Numbered from the stretch's first letter, positions 7,382 through 17,197 are shown. The stretch is 64,000 nt of DNA from UBA4615 sp964399635 (GCA_964399635.1 CAYNRU010000044.1:166346-230345); one strand, 5' to 3'. The notes: generated by a model not told the origin, from the letters alone. A program made the numbers and translations.

Positions 7382-9334
7382 ATGACGATTGTCGCACGAG
7401 GGTTGACCCGCGCACTGAGTGCGGCGCTGCTGGTCCTGGCGGCCGCGGGCGGCGCGTCTGCGGTCGCGGCGGGGCCGTCCGGAGCCGTGCCCGGCGGGGC
7501 GGGGGCGCCTGCCGCTGCCGCCCCGACCGCTTCAGGCGCCCCGGCCGTCGCCCCGTCTGCCGCCTCTGCTGCGCCCGGGAGCAGCGGGGCCTTCGTCCAC
7601 GGCATGGCCTGGGGCGCCGAGCCCAGGTACCCGGCCGGATTCAGCCACTTCGATTACGTCGACCCCGCCGCGCCGCGCGGGGGTACGCTCACCCTCGACG
7701 GCTTCGGATCCTTCGACAAGCTCAACCCGTTCACGCTCAAGGGCGTGGTCGCCGCCGGCGTGGGCGCGCTGATGTTCGACACCCTGACCGAGCAGTCCGA
7801 CGACGAGCCGTTCTCGGTCTACGGCCTGCTCGCCGAGAGCATGAGCTTTGCGCCCGACAGGCTGTCGATCACCTTCCGGCTCAACCCGAAGGCGCGCTTC
7901 TCGGACGGCGATCCTGTGCTCGCCGCCGACGTCAAGCATTCCTTCGACATGCTGATGAGCCGCCAGGCCCATCCGCGCTACAGGAATCTCTACGGCGACG
8001 TGAAGGCGGTGGTCACACCCGACGATCGCACCATCCGCTTCGAGTTCAAGCGCCGCAACCACGAGTTGCACATGATCCTCGGCTCGCTGCCGGTGTTCTC
8101 GCGCAAGTGGGGCGCCGGCAAGCCCTTCGACCAGATCGTGCAGGACGCGCCGATCTCGAGCGGCCCCTACCGCGTGGAGCGGGCCGACTGGGGCCGGTCC
8201 ATCGCCTTCGTCCGGCGTGCCGACTACTGGGCCGACCAGCAGCCCGTGCGGCGCGGCATGTTCAACTTCGAGCGGGTCACCTACACCTACTTCAAGGACG
8301 AGGTGGCGCGCCTGGAGGGCTTCAAGGCCGGCCAGTTCGACTGGATCCTCGAGAACTCCGCCAAGAACTGGGCGCGCGGCCATGCCGGGCCCAAGTACCG
8401 CTCGGGCGAGATCATCAGGCGGGAGTTCCCGCACTTCAACGGCGCGGGCATACAGGGCTTCTCGATGAACACGCGCCGGCCGCAGTTCGCCGACCGCCGG
8501 GTGCGCCTCGCGCTCGCCTACGCCTTCGATTTCGAGTGGATGAACCGGCAGGTCTTCTACGGCCAGTACCTGCGCAGCCCGAGCTACTTCACCAACTCCG
8601 AGATGGAGGCCAAGGGCCTGCCCGGCCCGGGCGAGCTCGCGCTGCTCGAGCCGTTGCGCGCCAAGCTCGATCCGGCGGTGTTCGGCGAAGCGCCGGTGCC
8701 CCCCGACACGGTGGCGCCGCGCTCGCTGCGCGAGAACCTTCGCACCGCGCTCGCGCTGCTGCGCGAGGCGGGCTGGAACGTCGACGGCGAGGGCGTGCTG
8801 CGCAACGCCCGCGGCGAGGCCTTCGCGTTCGAGGTGCTGTCGTACTCCAAGGCGCTCGAGCGGATCGCGGTGCCCTGGGCGCGCAACCTCGAGAAGCTCG
8901 GCATCCGCGCCGAGCTGCGGGTGACCGATCCGGTGCTGTTCCAGAAGCGCACCGACGACTTCGACTTCGACGTGACCGTCACCTCGTATCCCGCGAGCCA
9001 GACGCCGGGCAACGAACTGCTCGAGCGCTTCTCGTCCGCCGCGGCCGACGAGAAGGGCTCGGACAACGTGGCGGGGGTGCGCGACCCCGCGGTCGACGCG
9101 CTGATCGCGACCCTGCTGCAGAGCGAAACCCGGGAGGAGCTGGTGGACGCGGCGCGCGCGCTCGACCGCGTGCTGCGCCATGGCTGGTACCTGGTGCCGC
9201 ACTTTTACTCGGCGACGCACCGCGTCGCCTACCGCGACATCTTCGGCTTTCCCGCCACGCTGCCGCGGTACTACACCGCGCCCGCCTGGCTGCTGAAGAC
9301 CTGGTGGCGCAAGCCCGCGGCGGGAGCTCGCTGA
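7382..9334 (+). CDS. yejA: Peptide ABC transporter substrate-binding protein YejA-like
   Basis: This is an extracytoplasmic solute-binding protein of the family 5 (oligopeptide) type, about 650 residues. It begins with a signal peptide (MTIVARGLTRALSAALLVLAAAG) followed by a low-complexity Ala/Pro-rich stretch of about 45 residues before the mature fold starts at HGMAWGAEPRYP. The mature part matches YejA: ERVTYTYFKDEVARLEGFKAG and the FGFPATLPRYYTAPAW end. It is the first gene of a complete yejABEF operon, whose E. coli counterpart imports oligopeptides including microcin C. An ATG at 7370 is an alternative start. No Shine-Dalgarno sequence decides between them. Confidence 0.88.
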   Translation: MTIVARGLTRALSAALLVLAAAGGASAVAAGPSGAVPGGAGAPAAAAPTASGAPAVAPSAASAAPGSSGAFVHGMAWGAEPRYPAGFSHFDYVDPAAPRGGTLTLDGFGSFDKLNPFTLKGVVAAGVGALMFDTLTEQSDDEPFSVYGLLAESMSFAPDRLSITFRLNPKARFSDGDPVLAADVKHSFDMLMSRQAHPRYRNLYGDVKAVVTPDDRTIRFEFKRRNHELHMILGSLPVFSRKWGAGKPFDQIVQDAPISSGPYRVERADWGRSIAFVRRADYWADQQPVRRGMFNFERVTYTYFKDEVARLEGFKAGQFDWILENSAKNWARGHAGPKYRSGEIIRREFPHFNGAGIQGFSMNTRRPQFADRRVRLALAYAFDFEWMNRQVFYGQYLRSPSYFTNSEMEAKGLPGPGELALLEPLRAKLDPAVFGEAPVPPDTVAPRSLRENLRTALALLREAGWNVDGEGVLRNARGEAFAFEVLSYSKALERIAVPWARNLEKLGIRAELRVTDPVLFQKRTDDFDFDVTVTSYPASQTPGNELLERFSSAAADEKGSDNVAGVRDPAVDALIATLLQSETREELVDAARALDRVLRHGWYLVPHFYSATHRVAYRDIFGFPATLPRYYTAPAWLLKTWWRKPAAGAR

Positions 9335-9335
9335 C

Positions 9336-10382
9336 ATGCTCGGCTACGTCGTCAAGCGCATCCTGCTGATGGTGCCCACCTTGCTGGGCATCCTGCTGGT
9401 CACCTTCGCGGTGATGCAGTTCGTGCCCGGCGGGCCGGTCGAGCAGCTGATCCAGGAGATGCGCGGGCGCGGCACCGGCGGCGAGGTGAGCCAGAGCGAC
9501 AACACCTACCGCGGGCGCCAGGGCGTCGATCAGGCCAAGCTCGAGGAGATCCGCAAGCTCTACGGATTCGACCAGCCGGCGCACATCCGCTTCTGGGAGA
9601 TGATCAAGCGCTTCGCCCGCTTCGACCTCGGCACCAGCTACTTCCACCACAAGAGCGTGTGGGCGCTGGTCAAGGAGAAGCTGCCGGTCTCGATCAGCCT
9701 GGGGCTGTGGACCTTCTTCATCTCCTACCTCGTGTCCATTCCGCTGGGCATCGCCAAGGCGGTGCGCCACGGCAGCCGCTTCGACCTCGTCACCTCCACT
9801 GCGATCCTCGCCGGCTACGCGATCCCGAGCTTCGTGCTCGGCGTGGTGCTGCTGGTGCTGTTCGGCGGCGGCAGCTTCTGGCAGCTGTTTCCGCTGCGGG
9901 GCCTGACCTCCGACGGCTTCGCGACACTGTCGCCGCTCGGCAAGGTGATGGACTACCTGTGGCATATCGCGATGCCGGTGACCGCGATGGTGGTGGGCAG
10001 CTTCGCGGTGACCACCATGCTGACCAAGAACACCTTCCTCGAGGAGATCCGCCGGCAGTACGTGCTGACGGCGCGCGCCAAGGGGCTGTCGGAGCGCCGC
10101 GTGCTCTACAAGCACGTGTTCCGCAACGCGCTGATCCCGCTGGTCACCGGCTTTCCCGCGGCCTTCATCGGCGCGTTCTTCACCGGCTCGCTGCTGATCG
10201 AGACGCTGTTCTCGCTCGACGGGTTGGGGCTGCTGTCCTACGAGTCGGTGATGAAGCGCGACTACCCGGTGGTGATGGGCACGCTGTTCCTGTTCACGCT
10301 GATCGGCCTCTTCACCAAGCTGATCACCGACCTGGCCTACGTGTGGGTGGACCCGCGCGTGAAGTTCGGGGCGTCGCGATGA
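9336..10382 (+). CDS. yejB: Peptide ABC transporter permease YejB
   Basis: The 348-residue inner-membrane permease starts one base after the yejA stop. The N-terminal membrane segment (RILLMVPTLLGILLVTFAVMQF) is followed by a periplasmic loop of about 80 residues and five further membrane segments. The EAA-type ATPase-contact loop is at TARAKGLSERRVLYKHVFRNALIP, near residues 245-270. The C-terminus DLAYVWVDPRVKF is typical of DppB/OppB permeases. It should pair with YejE to form the pore. Confidence 0.93.
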   Translation: MLGYVVKRILLMVPTLLGILLVTFAVMQFVPGGPVEQLIQEMRGRGTGGEVSQSDNTYRGRQGVDQAKLEEIRKLYGFDQPAHIRFWEMIKRFARFDLGTSYFHHKSVWALVKEKLPVSISLGLWTFFISYLVSIPLGIAKAVRHGSRFDLVTSTAILAGYAIPSFVLGVVLLVLFGGGSFWQLFPLRGLTSDGFATLSPLGKVMDYLWHIAMPVTAMVVGSFAVTTMLTKNTFLEEIRRQYVLTARAKGLSERRVLYKHVFRNALIPLVTGFPAAFIGAFFTGSLLIETLFSLDGLGLLSYESVMKRDYPVVMGTLFLFTLIGLFTKLITDLAYVWVDPRVKFGASR

Positions 10383-11503
10383 GCGCCGTCACGCTGCCGG
10401 GCGGGGAGCAGCCGCCGGTCGATACGCCCGATCCGCGGCGCCCGGCCGCGGCTGCGGGGCCCGCGGCTGCGGGGCCCGCGGCGCTGTCGCTGTCGCCCGC
10501 CCGCCGGGCGTGGCGGCGTTTCCGCTCCGATCGCCGCGGCTGGTGGAGCCTATGGATCTTCGCGACCCTGGTCGCGCTGAGCCTCATCGCCGAGGTGCTG
10601 TCCAACGACCGCCCGATCATCGCGCACTACGAGGGGCGGACCGTCTTCCCGCTCTGGAAGACCTATCCCGAAACCGCGTTCGGCGGCGATTTCCGGACCC
10701 CGACCGACTACCTCGATCCCTTCATCCGCAGCCAGTTCCAGAAGCCCGGCAACTGGGCGATCTATCCGCTCAACCCCTACCGCTTCGACACCATCAACTA
10801 CTTCTCGCCCAGCCCCAATCCGGCCGCGCCATCGGCGGTCAACGTGATGGGCACCGACGATCGCGGGCGCGACGTGCTGGCACGACTGATCTACGGGTTC
10901 CGGGTATCGGTGCTGTTCGGTCTGGCGCTCACCGTGATCGGCGTGGTGATCGGCCTGCTGACCGGCGCCGTGCAGGGCTACTTCGGTGGCAGGATCGATC
11001 TCGCCTTCCAGCGCTTCATCGAGATCTGGGGCTCGATGCCGGAGTTGTACCTGCTGCTGATCTTCGCGTCGCTGTTCGAACCGGGCGTATTGATCCTGCT
11101 GGTGATCCTGTCGCTGTTCGGCTGGATGGGCCTGTCCGACTACGTGCGTGCCGAGTTCCTGCGCAACCGCAACCTCGAGTACGTGACCGCTGCCCGCGCA
11201 CTCGGGCTCTCGAGCTGGCAGATCATCCGGCGCCACGTGCTTCCCAACAGCCTCACGCCGGTCATCGCCTTCCTGCCCTTTCGCATGAGCGGCGCGATCC
11301 TCGCGCTCACGAGCCTGGACTTCCTCGGGCTGGGGGTGCCGCCGTCCACGCCGAGCCTGGGCGAGCTTCTCGCGCAGGGCAAGGCCAACCTCGATGCCTG
11401 GTGGATCACGCTGTCGACCTTCGGCGTGCTGGTGGGGACGCTGATGCTGTTGATCTTCATCGGCGAGGCGCTGCGCACCGCGCTGGACACCCGCCGTGGC
11501 TGA
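10379..11503 (+). CDS. yejE: Peptide ABC transporter permease YejE
   Basis: This 374-residue permease overlaps yejB by four bases (ATGA). The N-terminus carries a low-complexity Pro/Ala stretch encoded by a nearly exact repeat (around 10447-10480) before the positively charged SPARRAWRRFRSDRRGWWS that leads into the first membrane segment. The large periplasmic loop contains the FGGDFRTPTDYLDP pattern typical of YejE. The EAA loop is ARALGLSSWQIIRRHVLPNSLTP. The end ALRTALDTRRG is typical of the family. Confidence 0.93.
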   Translation: MSAVTLPGGEQPPVDTPDPRRPAAAAGPAAAGPAALSLSPARRAWRRFRSDRRGWWSLWIFATLVALSLIAEVLSNDRPIIAHYEGRTVFPLWKTYPETAFGGDFRTPTDYLDPFIRSQFQKPGNWAIYPLNPYRFDTINYFSPSPNPAAPSAVNVMGTDDRGRDVLARLIYGFRVSVLFGLALTVIGVVIGLLTGAVQGYFGGRIDLAFQRFIEIWGSMPELYLLLIFASLFEPGVLILLVILSLFGWMGLSDYVRAEFLRNRNLEYVTAARALGLSSWQIIRRHVLPNSLTPVIAFLPFRMSGAILALTSLDFLGLGVPPSTPSLGELLAQGKANLDAWWITLSTFGVLVGTLMLLIFIGEALRTALDTRRG

Positions 11504-13187
11504 CCCGACGAGCGTCCCCGATCCGGCGGCGGCCGGCCTACCCGCGCCGGCAGGCGCGGCCCCGCTGCTGCAGGTCGACGACCTCAGCGTGGTCTTCGAC
11601 GGCGCGGGCGGCACGGTTCGCGCGGTCGACGACGTGAGCTTCGTGATCGGCCGCGGCGAGAAGTTCGCGCTGGTCGGCGAGTCGGGCTCGGGCAAGACGA
11701 TGTCGGCGCTCGCGCTGCTGCGGCTCACCGGCGACGGCCGCATCGGCGGACGCGTGCGCTTCTGCGGTCGCGACCTCTCGACGCTGTCCGAGCACGAGAT
11801 GCGCGGCGTGCGCGGCAAGGAGATCGCGATGATCTTCCAGGAGCCGATGACCGCGCTGAACCCGCTCTACACGATCGGCGACCAGATCGGCGAGACGCTG
11901 ACACTGCACGAGGGCATGGGCCGGGGCGCCGCCCGCGCGCGCGCCGTCGAGCTGCTCGAGCTGACCGGCATCCCCGAGCCGCAGCGGCGCGTCGACAGCT
12001 ACCCGCACGAGCTGTCCGGCGGCCAGCGTCAGCGCGCGATGATCGCGATGGCGCTGGCCTGCAGCCCGGCGCTGCTGATCGCCGACGAGCCCACCACCGC
12101 GCTCGACGTGACGATCCAGCGCCAGATCGTCGAGCTGCTCGACGACCTGCAGCGGCGCATCGGCATGTCGGTGCTGCTGATCACCCACGACCTGCCGCTG
12201 GTGCGCCGCTTCGCCGATCGGGTGGGGGTGATGCGCCACGGCCGCCTGCTCGAGGTCGCGCCCACGGCCGAGCTCTTCTCGGCGCCCCGCGATCCGTACA
12301 CGCGCCGGCTGATCGACAGTCACCCGCGCCGCTCGGTGGCGCCGCTGCCGCCCGATGCGCCGGTGCTGATGGCGGGGGAGGGCGTGGGCTGCCGCTTCTG
12401 GTTCAAGTCGGGCGTGTTCGGTCGCAAGCCCTTCGATGCGGTGAAGGACGTCGACGTGACGCTGTCGCGCGGGGAAACCCTGGGCATCGTCGGCGAGTCG
12501 GGTTCGGGCAAGACGACGCTGGGCATGGCGTTGCTGCGGCTCGCGGCCGGCGACCCGTCGGGCCGCATCACCTTCGACGGCGAGCGGCTCGACAGCCGTT
12601 CGCAGGCCGATCTGCGGCCGCTGCGCCGCCGGATGCAGGTGGTGTTCCAGGATCCCTACAACGCGCTGTCGCCGCGCATGACGATCGAGCAGATCGTCGG
12701 CGAAGGGCTGGGCCTGCACCGGCCCGACCTGAGGGCTCCCGCGCGCCGTAGCGCGATCGAGGCGATGCTGGCGGAGGTCGGCCTCGACGGCTCGGCGCTG
12801 CAGCGCTACCCGCACGAGTTCTCCGGTGGGCAGCGCCAGCGGATCGCGATCGCGCGGGCCGCGATCGTCGTGGTCAACAGCCCGGACGCCGTGCAAGAAG
12901 CGGCCGCGCCGGGTGCCGATGCCGGGCTGCTGCTGCTCGACGAGCCCACCTCGGCGCTCGATGTGTCGGTGCAGCAGCAGGTGCTCGAGCTGCTCGCCGG
13001 GCTGCAGCGCAAGTACGGGCTGAGCTACCTGTTCATCACGCACGACCTCGCGGTGATCCGCGCGATGGCGCACCGGGTGATCGTGATGAAGGACGGTCGG
13101 GTGGTGGAGGCGGGCGAGACGCTCGCGCTGTTCGCCGCGCCGCAGGAGGACTACACCCGCACGCTGCTGTCGGCGGTCGAGGGCTGA
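11496..13187 (+). CDS. yejF: Peptide ABC transporter ATP-binding protein YejF
   Basis: YejF is a 563-residue protein with two fused ATPase domains. Both have Walker A (GESGSGKT), ABC signatures (LSGGQRQR and FSGGQRQR) and Walker B (LLIADEPTTALD and LLLLDEPTSALD). It starts with GTG and overlaps yejE by eight bases. In the second domain the segment between signature helix and Walker B (AIVVVNSPDAVQEAAAPGADAG) is about 15 residues longer than usual in this family. The insertion keeps the frame and the motifs, so the protein should still be active. Confidence 0.94.
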   Translation: MADPTSVPDPAAAGLPAPAGAAPLLQVDDLSVVFDGAGGTVRAVDDVSFVIGRGEKFALVGESGSGKTMSALALLRLTGDGRIGGRVRFCGRDLSTLSEHEMRGVRGKEIAMIFQEPMTALNPLYTIGDQIGETLTLHEGMGRGAARARAVELLELTGIPEPQRRVDSYPHELSGGQRQRAMIAMALACSPALLIADEPTTALDVTIQRQIVELLDDLQRRIGMSVLLITHDLPLVRRFADRVGVMRHGRLLEVAPTAELFSAPRDPYTRRLIDSHPRRSVAPLPPDAPVLMAGEGVGCRFWFKSGVFGRKPFDAVKDVDVTLSRGETLGIVGESGSGKTTLGMALLRLAAGDPSGRITFDGERLDSRSQADLRPLRRRMQVVFQDPYNALSPRMTIEQIVGEGLGLHRPDLRAPARRSAIEAMLAEVGLDGSALQRYPHEFSGGQRQRIAIARAAIVVVNSPDAVQEAAAPGADAGLLLLDEPTSALDVSVQQQVLELLAGLQRKYGLSYLFITHDLAVIRAMAHRVIVMKDGRVVEAGETLALFAAPQEDYTRTLLSAVEG

Positions 13188-13308
13188 CGCCTGCTTGCGT
13201 TCGTCCGCACACCGGCTCGTCCGCGCGTCTAGGTGAGGCAGCGGTCCGCGGGACGCGGTCCGATGGGCCGGGCGGCGCCGCTGCCGCGGCTCGCCCGGGC
13301 GGGTCGGA

Positions 13309-15135
13309 TCAGGTGCGCGGGCGCTTGGGCGCGGCGTCGCGAGAAGGCCCCTTGCCGGCCGGCGGGCGCGGCGGCTGGTAGACGGCCTTGACCGTTGGCG
13401 AGCGCGGGGCGGGTGCACGGGCGAGCTTGGCCGCCTTGGGGGTCGCTTTGGGGGCGGCCTTGGCCAACGGGGCTGTTGCGGCCGGCGCCCTGCCGGCGGC
13501 GGGTCGGACCGCTGGCGTCGCGGCCTCCGGCTCCGGCGCACGCGCCGCTGCGGGCGACGCCGGCTCGGCGCGCGCCACCACCTGCCTGACGCCATTGGCC
13601 GTCGTCAGTACCGTCTGCGTGCTGGCCGGGCGCACGAGCAGGCTGCTGCCCACCGTAGCGGTCTTGACACCGCCATTCCAGGCGCGAAGCTGGGTCAGCT
13701 GCACGCCGTACTCGCGGGCGACGTCCGGCAGCGTGTCGCGCTTCTGGACGCGGTGGTAGACGGCCGCGACCGACACCTGCTCGTAGACCCTGGGTCCCTC
13801 GAACGACTCGACCTGCCGCTCGTCCTTCACCACCGCCTGCGGCGCGATGACCTGGGTGCCGGCGAGGATCTTCTGGCCTGACTTCAGGCCGTTGGCCTGC
13901 AGCAGCTCGGCGGCGCTGACGCTGCCGCGCCGTGCGACCTCGTCGATCGATTCGCCGGGCTTGAGCGTATAGGGCTGCCAGGACGCCATCGGGCGGAGGT
14001 TGCGGTCGTGGCGCTCCATCGCGGCGACGAAGCCGTCGACCCGGTCGGCCGGCAGCTTGATCTGGTTGTTGCGCGTGGCGGCGATCACCGGCCGGTTGTG
14101 CGCCGGATTCAGCGCCACGAACTCGTCGACGCTCATGCCGGCGAACTGGGCGGCCAGCTTCAGGTCGATCGGGCGGGTCTTCTCGAGCGTGGCGAAGTAG
14201 GGGCGGTTGGGGATGTCCGGCAGGGCGACGCCGAATTCCCGCGAGCGCAGCACGATGTTCTTCAGTGCGATCAGCTTGGGGACGTAGTTGCGCGTCTCGG
14301 CCGGCATCGACAGGCTGAGGTAGTTGGTGGGCAGGCCGCGCGCCCTGTTGTTCTTGACCGCCCGCGCCACCGCGTTCTCGCCCCAGTTGTAGGAGGCCAG
14401 CGCGAGGAACCAGTCGCGGTCGTGCATCTCGTAGATCTTCTGCAGGTAGTCGAGCGCCGCGCGGGTCGACTGGACGACGTCGCGCCGGTTGTCGACCCAC
14501 CAGTTCTGCGAGAGATCGTACTGCCTGCCGGTGGAGGGGATGAACTGCCACAGGCCGGCGGCCTGCGCCGAGGACAACGCGACCGGGTTCATCGCGCTCT
14601 CGACGAAGGGCAGCAGCGCGAGCTCGGTGGGCATGCCGCGCTTCTCGACCTCCTCGACGATGTAATAGAGGTAGCGGTTGCCGCGCGAGAACATCCGCTG
14701 CAGCGTCTCGGGCTTGCCTGCGTAGAAGCGCTCCTTCTCCTGCACCAGTTGCGAGTCGAGCTCGGGCATCGCGAAGCCGGCACGCATGCGGTCCCAGAGG
14801 TCGCGGTGCTGCGGCGCGGACGTGGGCATCGGTGCGACCACGACCACCGCCTCCGGGGCGGCTGCCGGTACGGGCGGCGGGAAGGCGGCTGTCGCGGGCG
14901 CGGGCAAGGCCGTCGCGGGCGCGGCCGTCGCGGGCAGGGCCGGTCTGGCCGCCGCGACGGGCGAGGGCACGACCACGGCCGCGGGCTTCGCGGGCTTAGG
15001 TTGCGCGACCGGCGCGGCGCCGCCGCTCGAGGTCTCGGTGGGCCCAAGGCCGGCGCAGCCGCTCAGCAGCGCCGCGAATCCGACCAGCCCGGTGTGCAGC
15101 AAGAGGCGCACCGCGCCGAACGGACTCTGGGTCAA
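13309..15135 (-). CDS. mltD: Membrane-bound lytic murein transglycosylase MltD-like lipoprotein
   Basis: The protein cleaves peptidoglycan glycan strands. A lipoprotein signal (LLLHTGLVGFAALLSGC) is followed by a Pro/Ala-rich linker. The transglycosylase domain has the catalytic Glu in LLPFVESAMNP, then SAQAAGLWQFIPSTG and the ALASYNWGENAVARAV motif. Two LysM domains follow, beginning at YTLKPGESIDEVA and YHRVQKRDTLPDVA. The C-terminal 100 residues are Ala/Pro/Lys-rich and of unknown use. The start at 15135 is a TTG; a GTG at 15111 directly before the hydrophobic core is a credible alternative. Confidence 0.9.
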   Translation of the reverse strand: MTQSPFGAVRLLLHTGLVGFAALLSGCAGLGPTETSSGGAAPVAQPKPAKPAAVVVPSPVAAARPALPATAAPATALPAPATAAFPPPVPAAAPEAVVVVAPMPTSAPQHRDLWDRMRAGFAMPELDSQLVQEKERFYAGKPETLQRMFSRGNRYLYYIVEEVEKRGMPTELALLPFVESAMNPVALSSAQAAGLWQFIPSTGRQYDLSQNWWVDNRRDVVQSTRAALDYLQKIYEMHDRDWFLALASYNWGENAVARAVKNNRARGLPTNYLSLSMPAETRNYVPKLIALKNIVLRSREFGVALPDIPNRPYFATLEKTRPIDLKLAAQFAGMSVDEFVALNPAHNRPVIAATRNNQIKLPADRVDGFVAAMERHDRNLRPMASWQPYTLKPGESIDEVARRGSVSAAELLQANGLKSGQKILAGTQVIAPQAVVKDERQVESFEGPRVYEQVSVAAVYHRVQKRDTLPDVAREYGVQLTQLRAWNGGVKTATVGSSLLVRPASTQTVLTTANGVRQVVARAEPASPAAARAPEPEAATPAVRPAAGRAPAATAPLAKAAPKATPKAAKLARAPAPRSPTVKAVYQPPRPPAGKGPSRDAAPKRPRT

Positions 15136-15253
15136 TTGAACTTCCTGAATCTATGGATTGACGAGGAGAAGACTGTGGCCGGGATGCTACGAGAGGGCTG
15201 GGCGCCGGTCAAGGCGCGTCCGCCGGTCGGCGCCGGATCCGGGCTGGGGGGCT

Positions 15254-16114
15254 TCAGCCGCGAAACACGTCCTTCCACCCGCGTACGGCGGCGAACACCT
15301 CGACATCGTCGTGCGCGGCATGGCCCAGCCGGGCGTGCGCGGCGCTGCGAACCTCGGGCGTGCCCGAGCGCAGGAACGGGTTGGTGGCACGCTCCTCGGC
15401 GAGGGTCGAGGGGACGGTCGAGCGGCCGGCGGCCCGCAGCGCCGTCACCTGACGGTCGCGGTCGGCGAGTGCCGCGTTGCCGGGCTCGACCGCCCGCGCG
15501 AAGCGCAGGTTGGACGCGGTGTACTCGTGGGCGCAGTGGACCAGCGTGGCGTCGGGCAGCGCCTCGAGGCGGCGCAACGACGCCAGCATCTGGGCGGGCG
15601 TGCCCTCGAACAGGCGGCCGCAGCCACCCGCGAACAGCGTGTCGCCGCAGAAGAGGACGGGGCGCGGATCGGCGCCCACCGAGTCCGCGAACCAGGCGAT
15701 GTGGTCCAACGTATGGCCCGGCACCTCGATCACCCGGAACCGGGCCTCGAAACCGTCCAGTTCGAGCGTGTCGCCGGCGCCGTAGCGCCTGTCGATCCCG
15801 GCGATCGCCGGGTTGCGCGGGCCGTGGACCACGGCGCCCGGAAACGCGTCGCGCAGCGCCCGCAGCCCGCCGACGTGATCGGCGTGGTGGTGGGTGACCA
15901 GCACGGCTGCGAGCGCCAGCCCGCGCTCGCGCAGCGCGGCGAGCACCGGCGCGGCATCGCCCGGATCGACGACCGCGGCGCGGCGCCCGTCGCGGTCGAG
16001 CAGCAGCCAGATATAGTTGTCGGCGAATGCCGGTACCGGCACGATGGCCGCGTGGGGCGCGGGCGCGCCGGATCGCCCGGCGGGCAGGGCCTCGGAGCTG
16101 ACGGTCATGGACAT
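15254..16114 (-). CDS. gloB: Hydroxyacylglutathione hydrolase (glyoxalase II)
   Basis: GloB hydrolyses S-lactoylglutathione to lactate and glutathione in the methylglyoxal detoxification route. The 286-residue protein has the metal-binding motif THHHADH at 74-80, further ligands in GHTLDHIAW and FCGDTLFAGGCGRLFEGT, and the CAHEYT segment. The C-terminal glutathione-binding part has ATNPFLR. It is divergent from a methyltransferase gene only 27 bases away, a pairing common in betaproteobacteria. A second ATG at 16108 is equally possible. The longer upstream frame is antisense to the methyltransferase. Confidence 0.93.
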   Translation of the reverse strand: MSMTVSSEALPAGRSGAPAPHAAIVPVPAFADNYIWLLLDRDGRRAAVVDPGDAAPVLAALRERGLALAAVLVTHHHADHVGGLRALRDAFPGAVVHGPRNPAIAGIDRRYGAGDTLELDGFEARFRVIEVPGHTLDHIAWFADSVGADPRPVLFCGDTLFAGGCGRLFEGTPAQMLASLRRLEALPDATLVHCAHEYTASNLRFARAVEPGNAALADRDRQVTALRAAGRSTVPSTLAEERATNPFLRSGTPEVRSAAHARLGHAAHDDVEVFAAVRGWKDVFRG

Positions 16115-16141
16115 CTGCCTGGGAGCGTGAGCGGAACGGAC

Positions 16142-17185
16142 ATGCTTCGGATACGACCCTCGATTATAGGCGGGCCGGCACTGCGGCCGGACGCACCCGG
16201 CGCCGACCCCGGCGCCGGAGCCGCGCCGCGCGTGTCGTGCGCGGTGCCCGCGGGCCGCGACGCCGATGGCGCCGCGGTGTCTGCGCCCGCGGATGAGGCC
16301 GTGGGGCCGGGCGCCGCCGACGGACCGATTGCCCCGGGCGACGCCGGCGCCCCGACGGGCCCGACGCCGGCGCAGCCCCTCCCCGCCGCCGGCCGCGAGG
16401 GCGGGTCCGGCGGCGACGGCCCCGATCCCGACGCCTGGCACCGCTGGCTCGGGTCGCCGCCCGGGCGCTACCTGCTCGACTGGGAGCAGGCCCAGCTCGA
16501 CGCCGCCGTGGGCGACGTGTTCGGCTTCCATGCCGTCCAGTGCGGCGCGCCCCAGATCGACGCGCTGCGTGCGAACCGGATGCCGCACCGTATCGCCGCG
16601 CTGCTGCCGCAGGAGTCGCTCGCCAAGCAGCCGGTGTCGCAGGTCCGGGTCGAGCACTTCGGCGAGCTGCCCTTTGTCACCCAGTCGATCGACCTCGTGG
16701 TGCTGCCCCACGTGCTCGAGTTCGCGCACGACCCGCACCAGGTGCTGCGCGAGGTCGATCGCGTACTGCGCCCCGAGGGCAGGCTGGTCGTCACCGGCTT
16801 CAACCCGGTGAGCCTGTGGGGTGCGCGCCAGCTCGCGCCGGGCTGGCTGCTCGAGCCCTTCTTGCCGCGCAAGGAGCACTTCATCGCGGCGCCGCGGCTG
16901 CGCGACTGGTGCAAGCTCCTCGGCTTCGAGGCCGAGCGTGCCCGCTACGGCTGCTACCGGCTGCCTTGTCACACCCAGCTGTGGCTCGACCGAACGCGCT
17001 TCATGGAGCGCGCGGGTGATCGGTGGTGGCCGATCTGCGGCGCGGTGTACATCGTTTCGGCGATCAAGCGGGTGCACGGGATGCGCCTGATCGGACCCGC
17101 CTGGAAGCGTGCCGCGGCGCCCCGCGCGATCGCGGTGCCGAGCGCGCAGCGCAGCGGCCTGCCGCCCGACCAGCCCGCGGGCTGA
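16142..17185 (+). CDS. Class I SAM-dependent methyltransferase
   Basis: The protein has 347 residues if it starts at 16142. The first 95 are low-complexity Ala/Pro/Gly/Asp and may be poorly conserved or over-predicted. The methyltransferase core starts near WHRWLGSPPGRYLLDWEQ. Motifs typical of Methyltransf_11 follow: DLVVLPHVLEFAHDPHQVL and LRPEGRLVVTGFNPVSLWG. It is the neighbour usually found between gloB and rnhA in betaproteobacteria, where its substrate is unknown. It is not EgtD-like, so it is not a likely source of hercynine for the Sen proteins. Confidence 0.82.
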   Translation: MLRIRPSIIGGPALRPDAPGADPGAGAAPRVSCAVPAGRDADGAAVSAPADEAVGPGAADGPIAPGDAGAPTGPTPAQPLPAAGREGGSGGDGPDPDAWHRWLGSPPGRYLLDWEQAQLDAAVGDVFGFHAVQCGAPQIDALRANRMPHRIAALLPQESLAKQPVSQVRVEHFGELPFVTQSIDLVVLPHVLEFAHDPHQVLREVDRVLRPEGRLVVTGFNPVSLWGARQLAPGWLLEPFLPRKEHFIAAPRLRDWCKLLGFEAERARYGCYRLPCHTQLWLDRTRFMERAGDRWWPICGAVYIVSAIKRVHGMRLIGPAWKRAAAPRAIAVPSAQRSGLPPDQPAG

Positions 17186-17193
17186 GCCCGCGG
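17175..17193 (+). terminator. GC hairpin spanning the methyltransferase stop codon
   Basis: CCGCGGGC and GCCCGCGG form a perfect 8-bp stem whose 3-base loop is the TGA stop codon itself. There is no U-tract, so termination is a guess. It lies exactly where two convergent transcripts meet. Confidence 0.4.
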
Positions 17194-17197
17194 CGCG

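Noticed and set aside
11538..13595. A long open frame antisense to yejF
   Set aside because: It has the same shadow composition, and the sense strand is a well-conserved ATPase.
16142..17185. The methyltransferase as EgtD to supply hercynine
   Set aside because: Its motifs are those of Methyltransf_11 and its position is the common gloB-neighbour; no EgtD-like features are seen.
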